A DNA stretch of 64,000 nt from Paraburkholderia domus (lineage in GTDB: Bacteria; Pseudomonadota; Gammaproteobacteria; Burkholderiales; Burkholderiaceae): the NCBI RefSeq assembly GCF_905220705.1, contig NZ_CAJNAT010000011.1, positions 164,357-228,356 of the forward strand, read 5' to 3'. Shown piece by piece: positions 42,453-51,195 of the stretch (positions within the stretch are counted from its first letter, which is position 1; each line of letters starts with the position of its first letter). Below the pieces are notes generated by a model, which saw only the letters and a list, made by a program, of their open reading frames with translations, did no database searches and had not been told where the DNA came from. The translations under genes were made by a program, and so were the position numbers.

Positions 42453-42508
42453 CCACTAAAGTGGCAAAATGCTCAGCTTAAATGGCGTTTTGTACATTGC
42501 CGTACAAA
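42453..42508. promoter_or_regulatory. Two dyads in the ocd / AsnC-type regulator gap
   Basis: CCACT-AA-AGTGG (42453-42464) sits in a larger imperfect palindrome TTTcaCCACT / AGTGGcaAAA. TTTGTAC (42489-42495) and GTACAAA (42502-42508) form a second perfect 7-bp dyad. Both lie between the divergent starts at 42356 and 42567 and are good candidates for AsnC/Lrp-type binding. Confidence 0.55.
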
Positions 42509-42566
42509 GGCTTCACCAGGAACGTGCAGACGGCGAACGCCGTTGCCGGCCACACGGGTCACCACC

Positions 42567-42998
42567 ATGATCAACCTCGATGACATCGACAGGCAGCTCA
42601 TCTCGCTGTTGCGCGACAACGCACGCATGCCAGTGGTGACACTTGCGAAGCAACTGCGCGTGGCGCGCGCGACGGTGCAGAACCGGCTCACGCGTCTCGA
42701 GGAAAGTGGTGTGATCGTGGGCTATACGGTGCGGCTGAAGCCGGCGGCCGAGGCGCACCGGATTCGCGCGCTGATGTCGATTGCTGTGGAAGGCAGCCGC
42801 GCGGCCGACGTGCTAAAGGTGCTGCGCGGCCATCCCAACGTCGCGACCATTCACAGCACTAATGGGCGGTGGGACCTCATCGCGGAGTTGCGGGCGGACT
42901 CGCTGGAGAACTTCGACCGGGTGCTCGGCGCGATCCGTTTGATTGACGGAATCGCGAGCACCGAAACCAGTATCTTTCTATCGACGCACAAGATGTGA
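42567..42998 (+). CDS. Lrp/AsnC-family transcriptional regulator
   Basis: 143 residues from ATG 42567; the much longer frame reading upstream is antisense to ocd and artefactual. Residues 1-60 form the AsnC winged helix (LDDIDRQLISLLRDNARMP, TLAKQLRVARATVQNRLTRL), residues ~65-140 the RAM ligand domain (RALMSIAVEG, IHSTNGRWDLIAELRADSLE). It is divergent from ocd-ctlX and is the expected ornithine- or citrulline-responsive regulator of them. Length is slightly short of the usual 150-165 but nothing is missing. Confidence 0.9.
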   Translation: MINLDDIDRQLISLLRDNARMPVVTLAKQLRVARATVQNRLTRLEESGVIVGYTVRLKPAAEAHRIRALMSIAVEGSRAADVLKVLRGHPNVATIHSTNGRWDLIAELRADSLENFDRVLGAIRLIDGIASTETSIFLSTHKM

Positions 42999-43650
42999 GC
43001 TGGCAGGAAATCCAGCCTTCATTCGCCCTCTCAATAGCCCGCGCTTTTGCCGCCGGGGCCGATAGCATGGAAGGTGTAAAGGCAATCGCCTATTGTTCAT
43101 ACAAATAAATGCCATGCACTTTATACGAAAAAGTTAATCAATCTTTCTCTCTCAATTCTGACGACTCTGTCCACCGGTCACGGCAGTGCTCTCCATCTAG
43201 CGCGTATAACGGCGCTTGTTCGAAAAGTACTTAACCCTGCAAAGGTTTGCGAGAGATGAAATTTCTCTGTTTAGTTAATGGACTCGAAATAGGCCGCGTG
43301 AGATTTCTATTCCGATAAAAAATCGGCAAAAAAAAGCCGACACATTGTGTCGGCTGAAAAGACTCTGGCGTCCGAGGATTGCATGCCAGAACCTGAGAGA
43401 CGTCAATCAGTCAATTTTGCAGATGGTAGTGCGAGACATAGCCATTTTTACCGCATATTAAATTTAACAATGTAGCGGCGCGGCCCGGCAGAACAGGGTT
43501 ATCTTTAAGTGGGCTGGCTTCACTGCGGCAGATCATAAACCAAAAGCCTCAGTTCAGCATAAAGATGTCAAAAAAACAGGTCACTCGTGCATTGCCGAAT
43601 CCACAGTCAGGGAATTCCGATATTTGCATAGGGATTTCCTTAATTGAATT
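42999..43650. other. 652-bp gap with a leftward terminator; possible 3' small RNA
   Basis: No protein-coding gene is visible. The gap is A/T-rich and contains one strong intrinsic terminator for leftward transcription at 43328-43355, about 295 bp past the stop of the response-regulator gene. That is unusually far for a simple 3' end, so a separate small transcript or a long 3' UTR is possible. Confidence 0.5.
43328..43355 (-). terminator. Intrinsic terminator, leftward
   Basis: AGCCGACACA (43335-43344) pairs perfectly with TGTGTCGGCT (43346-43355). On the minus strand the stem is followed by eight T residues (43335-43328). A smaller CCGAT/ATCGG hairpin lies at 43312-43326. Confidence 0.85.
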
Positions 43651-44283
43651 CTATTCCATACTAATGTGATGGCGGATCGCGTAGCGAATCAATTCCGAAT
43701 TATTGTTAAGTCCTAATTTTTGCATGAGGCGCATTTTATGTGTGCTGATGGTCTTCGCGCTGAGCGCGAACGCTTCCGCGATATCGTTGATGCTCTTTCC
43801 CGCGGCCAGCGCTTGCAACACCTGGAATTCACGATCGGACAGGATGTCGTGCGGTGGGGTGTCGCCGGAGTGCGTGCCGAAGATCATCGAGTCCACCAGC
43901 TTCGGATCGATGAATCTTCCGCCTTCGGCCAGCTTGCGAATCGCGGTAAGCAGGATCTCCGGGTCGCTGTCTTTGGTGAGGTAGCCGGTCGCGCCGGCGC
44001 GCAGGGCGCGAGAGACGACCTGGGCCTCGTTGTGAATGCTCAGCACGAGCACCGGCAGGCTGGTGTACTCAGCCCTGATGCGCCGGATCAGGTCGATGCC
44101 GCTAATGCCCGGCATCGTCATATCAAGTAGCAACAGGTCGGGACAACGGGCGCGTAGTTTGTCGAGCACTTCGGCGCCCTCGGCCGCCTCGTCGGCGACG
44201 ATCATGTCGGTGGTGGTCGCGATGATCTGCTTCAGGCCACCTCGCACGATCGCATGGTCGTCTGCAATGAGGATTTTTATCAT
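43651..44283 (-). CDS. NarL/FixJ-family response regulator
   Basis: 210 residues from ATG 44283, whose ATGA overlaps the stop of the upstream kinase. Receiver domain 1-120 with acidic pair D8/D9, phospho-acceptor D54 (LLLLDMTMPG), T/S in VLVLS and K in GYLTKDSD. LuxR-type helix-turn-helix at ~145-205 (LSDREFQVLQALAAGKSINDIAEAFALSAKTISTHKMRLMQKL). It is the evident partner of the HisKA_3-type kinase immediately upstream and should activate or repress unknown promoters. Last gene of the leftward signalling operon. Confidence 0.93.
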   Translation of the reverse strand: MIKILIADDHAIVRGGLKQIIATTTDMIVADEAAEGAEVLDKLRARCPDLLLLDMTMPGISGIDLIRRIRAEYTSLPVLVLSIHNEAQVVSRALRAGATGYLTKDSDPEILLTAIRKLAEGGRFIDPKLVDSMIFGTHSGDTPPHDILSDREFQVLQALAAGKSINDIAEAFALSAKTISTHKMRLMQKLGLNNNSELIRYAIRHHISME

Positions 44284-46292
44284 GTGCTTTTCCCTGTCCT
44301 GAGGGGGACGTGAATGGAGACGACCGTGCCCGCGCCGGGTGCGCTCTCGATCTGCAATGTGCCGCCAATCAACCGCGCGCGTTCGCTCATCCCGAGCAAG
44401 CCGTAGGAATAGCGCCGGCGCGCCGCGGGCAGATCGAAGCCGCACCCGTTGTCGCTGATATGGAGGGCTAACTCACTGTTGTCGCCGGTTAGCGTGACGT
44501 CGACTCGCGAAGCGTCAGCGTGGCGCGCAACATTGGTGAGCGAGGCCTGCGCGATGCGGAATACGGCTGTTGCATGTGCATCCGGCAGAACCGGTTCGCT
44601 GCCATGAATCGACAACTGGCACGGCATGCGATTACGTCGAACGAAGTCGTCCACGAGCCACTCGAGCGCCGACAGGATGCCGAAGTTTAGCGCAGCCGGT
44701 CTGAGGTGGCTGGCGACATTGCGCACCATCCAGATCGTCTTCTCGACCAGTTCGCGCATGTCTTCGGTCTTTCTGGCGGCTTCCGAATCGCTGTTGAGCC
44801 GCATCCGCAACAGCGATACATCCATTTTCAATGCGGTCAGCAACTGTCCGAGTTCGTCGTGGATTTCCATGGCGATCCGTTTTCTTTCTTCTTCGCGAAC
44901 CGCCTCCATGTACGCGGATAATTCGCGCAGCCGCTCACGCGATTCGAGCAGTTCCTGTTCGACACGCTTGCGTTCCGTCATGTCCTGAATCGTACCGACC
45001 AGCTTGAGCGGGTAGCCCGGCCCTTCGTGGGAGGCTTCGACGTGAAGCTGCACGATGCGCGGTTCGCCGTCAGCGCCGGTCAGGCGGCAATCGAGGAAAT
45101 GCGGCTGCCGGTCGGTGATGACCGCACGCACGGCCTGCCGGACAGCGGCCCGGTCCTCGGGGTGAATGGCGGCACGCAGTGTTCGATAGCTCGGCCTCAC
45201 GCCCGTCGGCTCGAGACCGAGGATCCGGTACATCTCGTACGACCAGTGCGTCACGCCGGCGGCCGCATTCCATTCCCAGTCGCCAAGTTTGGCCAGCCGC
45301 TGGGCGTTCGCCAGACTGGCTTCGCTGGCGCGCAATTTCTCTTCTGCCTGTTTGCGCGCCGTGACGTCGTTGAGGCCGACATAGATCGCCGGGGCGTCGG
45401 CGAACGTCGCAATGCGAGCGGTCGCCACCGCCCAGAAGCGTTCACCCTTCGCATTCCTGAACTGGATTTCAGCGTTGGTGAATCCGCCTTCGGCGCGCAG
45501 CAGTTCGACCGTCCTGTCGCGCTCTGTCGGATCGTTATAGAAGTCGCCCATGTAGGTGGCTGTGCAATCGTCCGCGCCGAAACCGAACAGCCAGCGAAAC
45601 GGCCCGTTCATATATAGGACCCGCCCATCCAGCATGGACGTAATGCACAACGGTACCGGGCTCGTTTCGACGATCGTGCGAAAACGCGCTTCGCTCGACA
45701 CGAGTTTCGTTTCGGTTCGTTTGCGCTCGTCGATCTCGACGTGCAGGTTTGCGTTCGCGCGCGCGAGTTGATCGGTCCGCTCGGCGACACGGATTTCGAG
45801 TTCGTCGCGCACGCGTGAGAGCGCTTCTTGCGCCTGTTGCCGAACCGCCACCTCGCTCGACAGACTGTCGTTTTGCGAACGGAGTTGTTTGTGCATGGCG
45901 CGCAACGCGAGGTGGGTGCGAATGCGCGCCAGCATTTCGGCGACCTGGAACGGTTTAGTGACGTAGTCGATGCCGCCCGCGGAGAATCCTTCGACGAGGT
46001 CGTCCGTATCGGCGAGCGACGTCATGAAAATCACCGGAATTTCGCGGGTCTGCTCGTCGCGCTTGAGCCGGCGACAGGTTTCGAAACCGTCTATACCCGG
46101 CATTTTCACGTCGAGCAGGATCAGGTCGGGTTGCGAAAAATGCGCACGTTCGAGCGCCTCCTCGCCGTCGAGCGCGACAAGCACGCGGAAGCCCCTATTC
46201 TCGAGACTTTCGACCACGACGCCGATGTTGATCGGCGCGTCATCCACAACCAGAATTGTGGCCGGCTCTGCCACGATCGTCGTGTCATTCAT
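44280..46292 (-). CDS. Receiver-PAS-PAS-histidine kinase (HisKA_3, NarX-like)
   Basis: 670 residues from ATG 46292 (ATGA overlap with the preceding kinase). No membrane segment. An N-terminal receiver domain has phospho-acceptor D61 in LILLDVKMPG, a coiled coil follows at ~135-195, two PAS domains lie at ~200-315 and ~335-440, and the HisKA_3 dimerisation helix carries H478 in RIAMEIHDELGQLL. The HATPase domain ends the protein (SDNGCGFDL, YGLLGMSERARLIGG). The receiver likely accepts phosphate from the hybrid kinase upstream, and H478 passes it to the NarL-type regulator. Signal is unknown. Confidence 0.92.
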   Translation of the reverse strand: MNDTTIVAEPATILVVDDAPINIGVVVESLENRGFRVLVALDGEEALERAHFSQPDLILLDVKMPGIDGFETCRRLKRDEQTREIPVIFMTSLADTDDLVEGFSAGGIDYVTKPFQVAEMLARIRTHLALRAMHKQLRSQNDSLSSEVAVRQQAQEALSRVRDELEIRVAERTDQLARANANLHVEIDERKRTETKLVSSEARFRTIVETSPVPLCITSMLDGRVLYMNGPFRWLFGFGADDCTATYMGDFYNDPTERDRTVELLRAEGGFTNAEIQFRNAKGERFWAVATARIATFADAPAIYVGLNDVTARKQAEEKLRASEASLANAQRLAKLGDWEWNAAAGVTHWSYEMYRILGLEPTGVRPSYRTLRAAIHPEDRAAVRQAVRAVITDRQPHFLDCRLTGADGEPRIVQLHVEASHEGPGYPLKLVGTIQDMTERKRVEQELLESRERLRELSAYMEAVREEERKRIAMEIHDELGQLLTALKMDVSLLRMRLNSDSEAARKTEDMRELVEKTIWMVRNVASHLRPAALNFGILSALEWLVDDFVRRNRMPCQLSIHGSEPVLPDAHATAVFRIAQASLTNVARHADASRVDVTLTGDNSELALHISDNGCGFDLPAARRRYSYGLLGMSERARLIGGTLQIESAPGAGTVVSIHVPLRTGKST

Positions 46293-48454
46293 GGCTTGTG
46301 CATCCTCTCGAGATGTTCCTCCACGAGCAGCAGGATGGCCTTGGACTGATAGCCTTTCACAAGCGCGCGTAACTCCGTTGTCAATGCGAGATTGCGCGCG
46401 TCGAGCGTCGCCATCCTGTCGGCCCATTCGGCGATGGCGCGCATGTCGCCCAGGCGGGCGAGACGATGCAGATTGTCGAGCTCGCCTTTGGGCAAGGCGG
46501 GAGCGCTTGCGCGTGGTGCGTCAGGTTGGGGCGAACGCGTCACGGGCGAGTAAATCCACTTCAGTACCAGCAAGTCCGCCAGATGGGCTTGCAGCCGGCC
46601 GAAGTCGACCGGCTTGGCAAGGAAAGCGTTCGCGCCTGCGTCGGCGCTTCGCTTCTCGTCGCTCCAGGAAGGATTCGCCGATACGACGATGATCGGAATA
46701 TCGCCAAGTCCTCGTAATCGACGCAATCGGCGCGTCGTCTCGAGTCCATCCATGTCCGGCATCAGAATGTCGGTCATGACGAGCGACGGCTTCCCGTTTA
46801 GCGCCTGCGCGAGTCCTTCGTGGCCGCCGGCGGCCTCCAGGGTGTCGAAGCCGAGTTGATCCAGAAACTCGACCACCACGGCTCGATTGACGGGCTCGTC
46901 GTCGATCACCAGCACTTTGCGGCGCGGGCCGGTATAACCCGTCACGCGCTGCGCGGTCGGCGCTGCCGGGTCGGTGGGCGCCGTGGACGTATCGGCAACG
47001 GCCGGCGCGAGATCGAACCAGAAGGCGCTCCCGTGCGCGACCACGCTTTCCACGCGGATTTCGCCGCCCATTGCGCGCACGAATTGCTGGCTGATCGCGA
47101 GACCGAGTCCCGCGCCACCGGCGCGCCGTTCGGGGCTGCCGGTCTGCTCGAAAGGCCTGAAGATTGCGCCGAGCTTGTCGGCCGGAATGCCGATACCTGA
47201 GTCCTGCACGCAGAAGCGCACTGCGCCTGAAGGCGCACGGGTGACTTGCAGGCTGACCCAGCCTGCGTCCGTGAATCTGACCGCATTCGCCAGCAGATTA
47301 AGCAGAACCTGCCGTAAGCGGCGCTCGTCCGCCCGCACCGCGCAGCCCAGGTCGGGGGCCAGCTCGCATAGGAATCGCAGGTGCTTTTGCTCTGCCTTCA
47401 TGCCGATGATGTCGCGGATCGCATCGAGGACGCCCGGCAGCGATACATCGGCCATCTCAATGCGCAGCTTGCCGGCTTCGATACGCGCGAAGTCGAGCGT
47501 ATCGTCGATCAGCGTCAGCAGATGTTCGCCGCTACGGTGGATCACTTCGACCGCATTGCGTTGGCGCTCGCTCTGGCTGCCGTCGCGCAGCAAGATCTGC
47601 GCATAGCCGAGGATGCCGTTCAGCGGCGTGCGCAGTTCATGGCTCATGTTCGCGAGGAATTCGCTCTTGGCCCGGTTGGCGGCTTCTGCCAGGTGCCGCG
47701 CTTCCCGCTGCAGCGTGGCATCGCGCTCGGCGAGATAGGCGTCGTGCAGCCGTGCGCCCATGCTGTTGAACGCGCTTACCACGCGATCGAGCTCGTCCGG
47801 CCGGCGCGGCCGGCGGCGCGGCAGGACGAACGGCTTTGGCGCCGCACGGAAATCGTATTCGCTGACCTGCCGGGCAATCGTGGCGAGATGCCGGGTAACG
47901 AGGCGCGAGAAGATGTAGATGGTGAACAGCGCAACGATGAACGTATAGGTAGCCTGACTGACCAGAATGACGAGCGCGGTTTGTGTCAGCGCTTGATAGA
48001 GATTGGCCAGCGTCGCTTGCACATAGAGCGTGCCGATCTTCTGCTGGGCGCCGTGGATACGGTAAAAAATCGGAAATTCGCGGGATATCACGGCGCCCGT
48101 CCTGCGTTCGCCAGCCGTCACCACCATCGGCGTCGCGCTCGATCCGGTCTCGCGCACCTCGGCGGCGCACATGTCGGCAAGCCGCAAGATACCGTTCAGT
48201 TGAAGCTGAAGTTCAGTCCGGTTGAGTTGCCACAGACCCTCGCCAAGACTGTCGCGATTGCTTCGGTCGATGTCCGATAGGCGGGTCTCGATCAGTTCGA
48301 CGCCGCGGCTATAGTCGCGATAGAGCTGGAGCGCGGTCAGCAACAAGGTTACCGCGCAACTGAACAGCAGCACGGTGGCCAGCAGCCGGAGAACCACGCT
48401 ATGGCGGAATCGGCCGGGCGAGGCAAAGAGTGAACCAACGCTATTCACCACCAT
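46289..48454 (-). CDS. Membrane hybrid histidine kinase (HAMP-HisKA-HATPase-receiver)
   Basis: 721 residues from ATG 48454 (GGGGA just upstream; the longer frame lacks function). TM1 at ~20-42, a periplasmic sensor of ~120 residues (LSDIDRSNRDSLGEGLWQL), TM2 at ~165-190, HAMP, HisKA with H272 in MSHELRTPLNGIL, HATPase_c (VQDSGIGIPADKLG, GGAGLGLAIS) and a C-terminal receiver (VMTDILMPDMDG) followed by a helical tail of ~110 residues with Hpt-like length but no clear Hpt histidine motif. It is an inner-membrane sensor. Overlapping ATGA junction with the next kinase implies a phosphorelay read from one operon. Confidence 0.92.
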   Translation of the reverse strand: MVVNSVGSLFASPGRFRHSVVLRLLATVLLFSCAVTLLLTALQLYRDYSRGVELIETRLSDIDRSNRDSLGEGLWQLNRTELQLQLNGILRLADMCAAEVRETGSSATPMVVTAGERRTGAVISREFPIFYRIHGAQQKIGTLYVQATLANLYQALTQTALVILVSQATYTFIVALFTIYIFSRLVTRHLATIARQVSEYDFRAAPKPFVLPRRRPRRPDELDRVVSAFNSMGARLHDAYLAERDATLQREARHLAEAANRAKSEFLANMSHELRTPLNGILGYAQILLRDGSQSERQRNAVEVIHRSGEHLLTLIDDTLDFARIEAGKLRIEMADVSLPGVLDAIRDIIGMKAEQKHLRFLCELAPDLGCAVRADERRLRQVLLNLLANAVRFTDAGWVSLQVTRAPSGAVRFCVQDSGIGIPADKLGAIFRPFEQTGSPERRAGGAGLGLAISQQFVRAMGGEIRVESVVAHGSAFWFDLAPAVADTSTAPTDPAAPTAQRVTGYTGPRRKVLVIDDEPVNRAVVVEFLDQLGFDTLEAAGGHEGLAQALNGKPSLVMTDILMPDMDGLETTRRLRRLRGLGDIPIIVVSANPSWSDEKRSADAGANAFLAKPVDFGRLQAHLADLLVLKWIYSPVTRSPQPDAPRASAPALPKGELDNLHRLARLGDMRAIAEWADRMATLDARNLALTTELRALVKGYQSKAILLLVEEHLERMHKP

Positions 48455-48515
48455 ATTTCCCCGCGAGTGCTGTGATTCTTGTCGGTATATTTTGCACTCG
48501 TAGCCGAATCTCGGT

Positions 48516-48914
48516 CTATAAGGGGCCGTCGAGGAAATCTGCTCCGGCAAGCGCCTGCGAATGACCTGCTGCGTTGGCGAGCCATACTCGCTTCCACATG
48601 GTGCTCGCGCTGTTCGCGGCAGCGGCGCCATGGGGCAACGGCTCCCCAACGATTTCGTGGGCACTGCCGATGACTTCGTGGACCATCATCGACTCACGGG
48701 TACTGAGTTTCCCCGGCTGGAATCGGGACAGATCCGACATGGCATCGGCCAGACGCTTGACCGCAACCGGATCGTGACCGGTCAACGGCCAGCAGTGCAA
48801 AAGATAGGCGAGCGGCACCGGTTTTCTTTCTTCACACCAAAGCTCGAATAGACGTACGCACAGCTTGTCGATGCGTTTAACTGTATTCTCGCGCGGCAAA
48901 AAATAGTCGGTCAT
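48516..48914 (-). CDS. Small protein of unknown function
   Basis: 132 residues from ATG 48914. No membrane segment or named domain is visible; it is helical in appearance (VKRIDKLCVRLFELWCEERKP, YLLHCWPLTG, LADAMSDLSRF). It lies 61 bp before the hybrid kinase in the same direction, which supports it being a real gene of the same operon, perhaps an accessory of the signalling system. Family not recognised. Confidence 0.6.
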   Translation of the reverse strand: MTDYFLPRENTVKRIDKLCVRLFELWCEERKPVPLAYLLHCWPLTGHDPVAVKRLADAMSDLSRFQPGKLSTRESMMVHEVIGSAHEIVGEPLPHGAAAANSASTMWKRVWLANAAGHSQALAGADFLDGPL

Positions 48915-49052
48915 GACGGTGGCCCGGCGACGGTATGTGATGGACCACTTTAAACGCTCGGCCCACGTGTCGCCGTCAGGCAGTCCGGACTATGCACGGC
49001 TGGTTCCCTGATTTTTGGGTCAGGAAATCCTTAACGTCTATAGTCCACTGAA

Positions 49053-50030
49053 TCAATTCTGTTTCTTTTCGTCGAACGGATCGAGCCAGAGTTCTTTGCG
49101 ATCCAATGGCACCCATGCCGGGAGCAGGGGATTCTTCAAATCGATCAGCACGCGGCGCTCGAGGTGCAGATCGGCGATTCCTTGCCCGAAGTGTTCGCGG
49201 AATAACGCCTCAAAACTTCCATCCTTCAGCATGGCTTCGAGGCCGTCTCTAATCCGCTTCGCCAGCAGCGGCTCGGTTTTGCTGACGTAGAAGAACTGCG
49301 CATACGGGTATCGGATCAGGAGGTGAGAATCGATTCTCATAGTTGGATAGCGCGGCTGAAAGGCCTTCAGTTCGCGCGTGATCTCAACCACGCCGCGCGG
49401 GAAGATATCGAAGCGGTGGTCAGCCAGCATCGGAAAGAGAAGGTCATAACGGCTTGCGGTGACAAGCGGAACACTGGCTAGGCGATAGACAGGGACATCG
49501 CCCCAATCCTGCCCCTGGCCGACGCTGAGTGTGCGCAGACCCTGGAGGTCGTGGATCGTGTCGAGCTTCGCCTGCTCGTCTTGATTGATCAATGCCACGC
49601 GATAGCCGAGCAGGCCACGGTCGATGGGAATCGGCACCGGAATCGCAGCGGCGTCGAGCTCCGGGTGTCCGGGTTCGCTCGCCAGGACGTTGATCAGGCG
49701 GCCCGATATCACCTCGTCGATCTCGCGTTGGGCCGACATCGGTGAAAAATAGGTGTCTATGACGTATGGGCCATAGGCCGGGACGGTGCGGTTCAGCGCG
49801 GTGATAAGAAAGGCCCACCGGCCCTCTCTCACAACGTCCCCGGATACGCGAAGAATTCGGACGTGAGTCGGGGTGGCGTGCGCCGCAACGGTCGACGGAT
49901 TGGGCGCTACGGTGCCGCCGAAGGCCGGACTCAACAGCGCACCGGCAATGAAGGAGAGCACCACAGATAGTTTGATGCGGCCGCGTGATCTGGATCGACA
50001 GATTCCATTAAAGTGATCGAGGACGAACAT
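49053..50030 (-). CDS. Periplasmic solute-binding-like protein
   Basis: 325 residues. An N-terminal hydrophobic segment (~19-38, SVVLSFIAGALLSPAFGG) acts as signal or anchor. The remainder has a divergent SBP_bac_3 fold: GPYVIDTYFSPMSAQREIDEV, IDRGLLGYRVALINQ, LRTLSVGQGQDWGDVPVY, FDIFPRGVVEI, and the C-terminal LAKRIRDGLEAMLKDGSFEALF. No transporter genes are present; instead the hybrid-kinase operon follows downstream in the same direction. A role as periplasmic sensor for that kinase is plausible and unproven. Confidence 0.7.
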   Translation of the reverse strand: MFVLDHFNGICRSRSRGRIKLSVVLSFIAGALLSPAFGGTVAPNPSTVAAHATPTHVRILRVSGDVVREGRWAFLITALNRTVPAYGPYVIDTYFSPMSAQREIDEVISGRLINVLASEPGHPELDAAAIPVPIPIDRGLLGYRVALINQDEQAKLDTIHDLQGLRTLSVGQGQDWGDVPVYRLASVPLVTASRYDLLFPMLADHRFDIFPRGVVEITRELKAFQPRYPTMRIDSHLLIRYPYAQFFYVSKTEPLLAKRIRDGLEAMLKDGSFEALFREHFGQGIADLHLERRVLIDLKNPLLPAWVPLDRKELWLDPFDEKKQN

Positions 50031-50292
50031 GTGTGGCCTGAACCGGAAGCGACGTGTAAGCGGCAGTATGAGTTCGAGTGGCTGCTTTGGCCACCTTCAA
50101 TAGTTGCTGTGTGGAGGCGGATTCTTTCGGGAGTTCTGCTTGCCTGAATGAGGGCGCCGCGGGTGAGCTAGCCGGTTTTCTTGCCGGATCAGTATGGTTA
50201 AGTCGTGTCGATCCGCTCGACCGGGCGGGGTTCAGCAGGACCTGCCACACTGGCGCTATGCTAGTGGCTTCGCCTACCTCGAGGAGCAACCG

Positions 50293-51000
50293 ATGAAACA
50301 GACTGCAGGATCGATGATCACGTTTAGCCGCCCTGACGGCAAGGATGTCCAGGGTTATCTGGCCAAGCCGGAGAAACCGGAGGGCGCGCCTGCCATCGTC
50401 GTGATTCAGGAGTGGTGGGGTTTGAACGACCAGATTCGCGGCGTGGCGGACCGGCTCGCGCAGGCCGGCTATCTGGCGCTGGTGCCTGATCTCTTCCGCG
50501 GCAAGTCGACGGTTGAAGAGGCGGAGGCGAACCATTTGCTGAGCGGACTCGACTTCGGCGACGCCGCGACTCAGGATGTGCGGGGCGCCGTCCAGTATCT
50601 GAAGCAGCATTCGGCGAACGTCGGCGTGACCGGCTATTGCATGGGCGGCGCGCTCACTTTGCTCGCGCTATGCAATATCCCCGAAGTGTCGGCCGGGGTG
50701 GTGTGGTACGGCTTCCCTCCGCTCGAGTACATCGACGCATCGAAAATCAAGGTTCCGGTTCTCGGTCACTGGGCGACGCAAGACGAATTCTTTCCGGCTG
50801 AAACGGTCGACGCATTGGAGGCCAAACTCACCGCGGCCAATGTCGACGTCGAGTTTCATCGCTATCTCGCGTACCACGCGTTCGCGAACGAAACGGCAGT
50901 CGGGCCGGGCCGTATCTCCAGGACCCAGTTCGATCCGGTCTGGTCGCAGCAGGCCTGGGACCGCACGCTGACGTTCTTCGGCCGCACGCTCTGGAAGTAG
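50293..51000 (+). CDS. Dienelactone hydrolase family protein
   Basis: 235 residues from ATG 50293, preceded by GAGGAG at 50281-50286. Alpha/beta-hydrolase fold with the DLH triad: cysteine nucleophile in GVTGYCMGGALT, aspartate in GHWATQDEFFP and histidine in YLAYHAFAN. Early landmark VVIQEWWGLNDQI is typical. Cytosolic. True dienelactone hydrolases act in chloroaromatic degradation, but no other such genes are nearby, so the substrate is open. Confidence 0.9.
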   Translation: MKQTAGSMITFSRPDGKDVQGYLAKPEKPEGAPAIVVIQEWWGLNDQIRGVADRLAQAGYLALVPDLFRGKSTVEEAEANHLLSGLDFGDAATQDVRGAVQYLKQHSANVGVTGYCMGGALTLLALCNIPEVSAGVVWYGFPPLEYIDASKIKVPVLGHWATQDEFFPAETVDALEAKLTAANVDVEFHRYLAYHAFANETAVGPGRISRTQFDPVWSQQAWDRTLTFFGRTLWK

Positions 51001-51158
51001 CACGCAAGCGCAGTCGCCAGTCGCATGCTGTCCGGGCAGCGTGGACAGCATCCTCATGAAGCATTCCATGGCAAAACGCGTGAACGATGAGGCTGGCGGC
51101 GCATCAATCTGTTTACCTATACTCATCTCACTCTGAAGGCAGCCCAACCGCCGTAATT

Positions 51159-51184
51159 AATACCAACAAGAAATACCAACAAGA
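51159..51184. repeat. Perfect 13-bp tandem duplication
   Basis: AATACCAACAAGA occurs twice head to tail (51159-51171, 51172-51184), ending 11 bp before the ATG of the secreted hydrolase, so it occupies the leader directly in front of the ribosome-binding site (CGGAG). Confidence 0.9.
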
Positions 51185-51195
51185 CGGAGCCTCAC

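Noticed and set aside
41301..42566. Long rightward frame upstream of the AsnC-type gene
   Set aside because: It is antisense to ocd, and only its last 143 residues (from 42567) form a recognisable protein.
48479..48673. Rightward frames across 48.5-48.9 kb
   Set aside because: They are antisense to the 132-residue leftward gene, which has better operon context.
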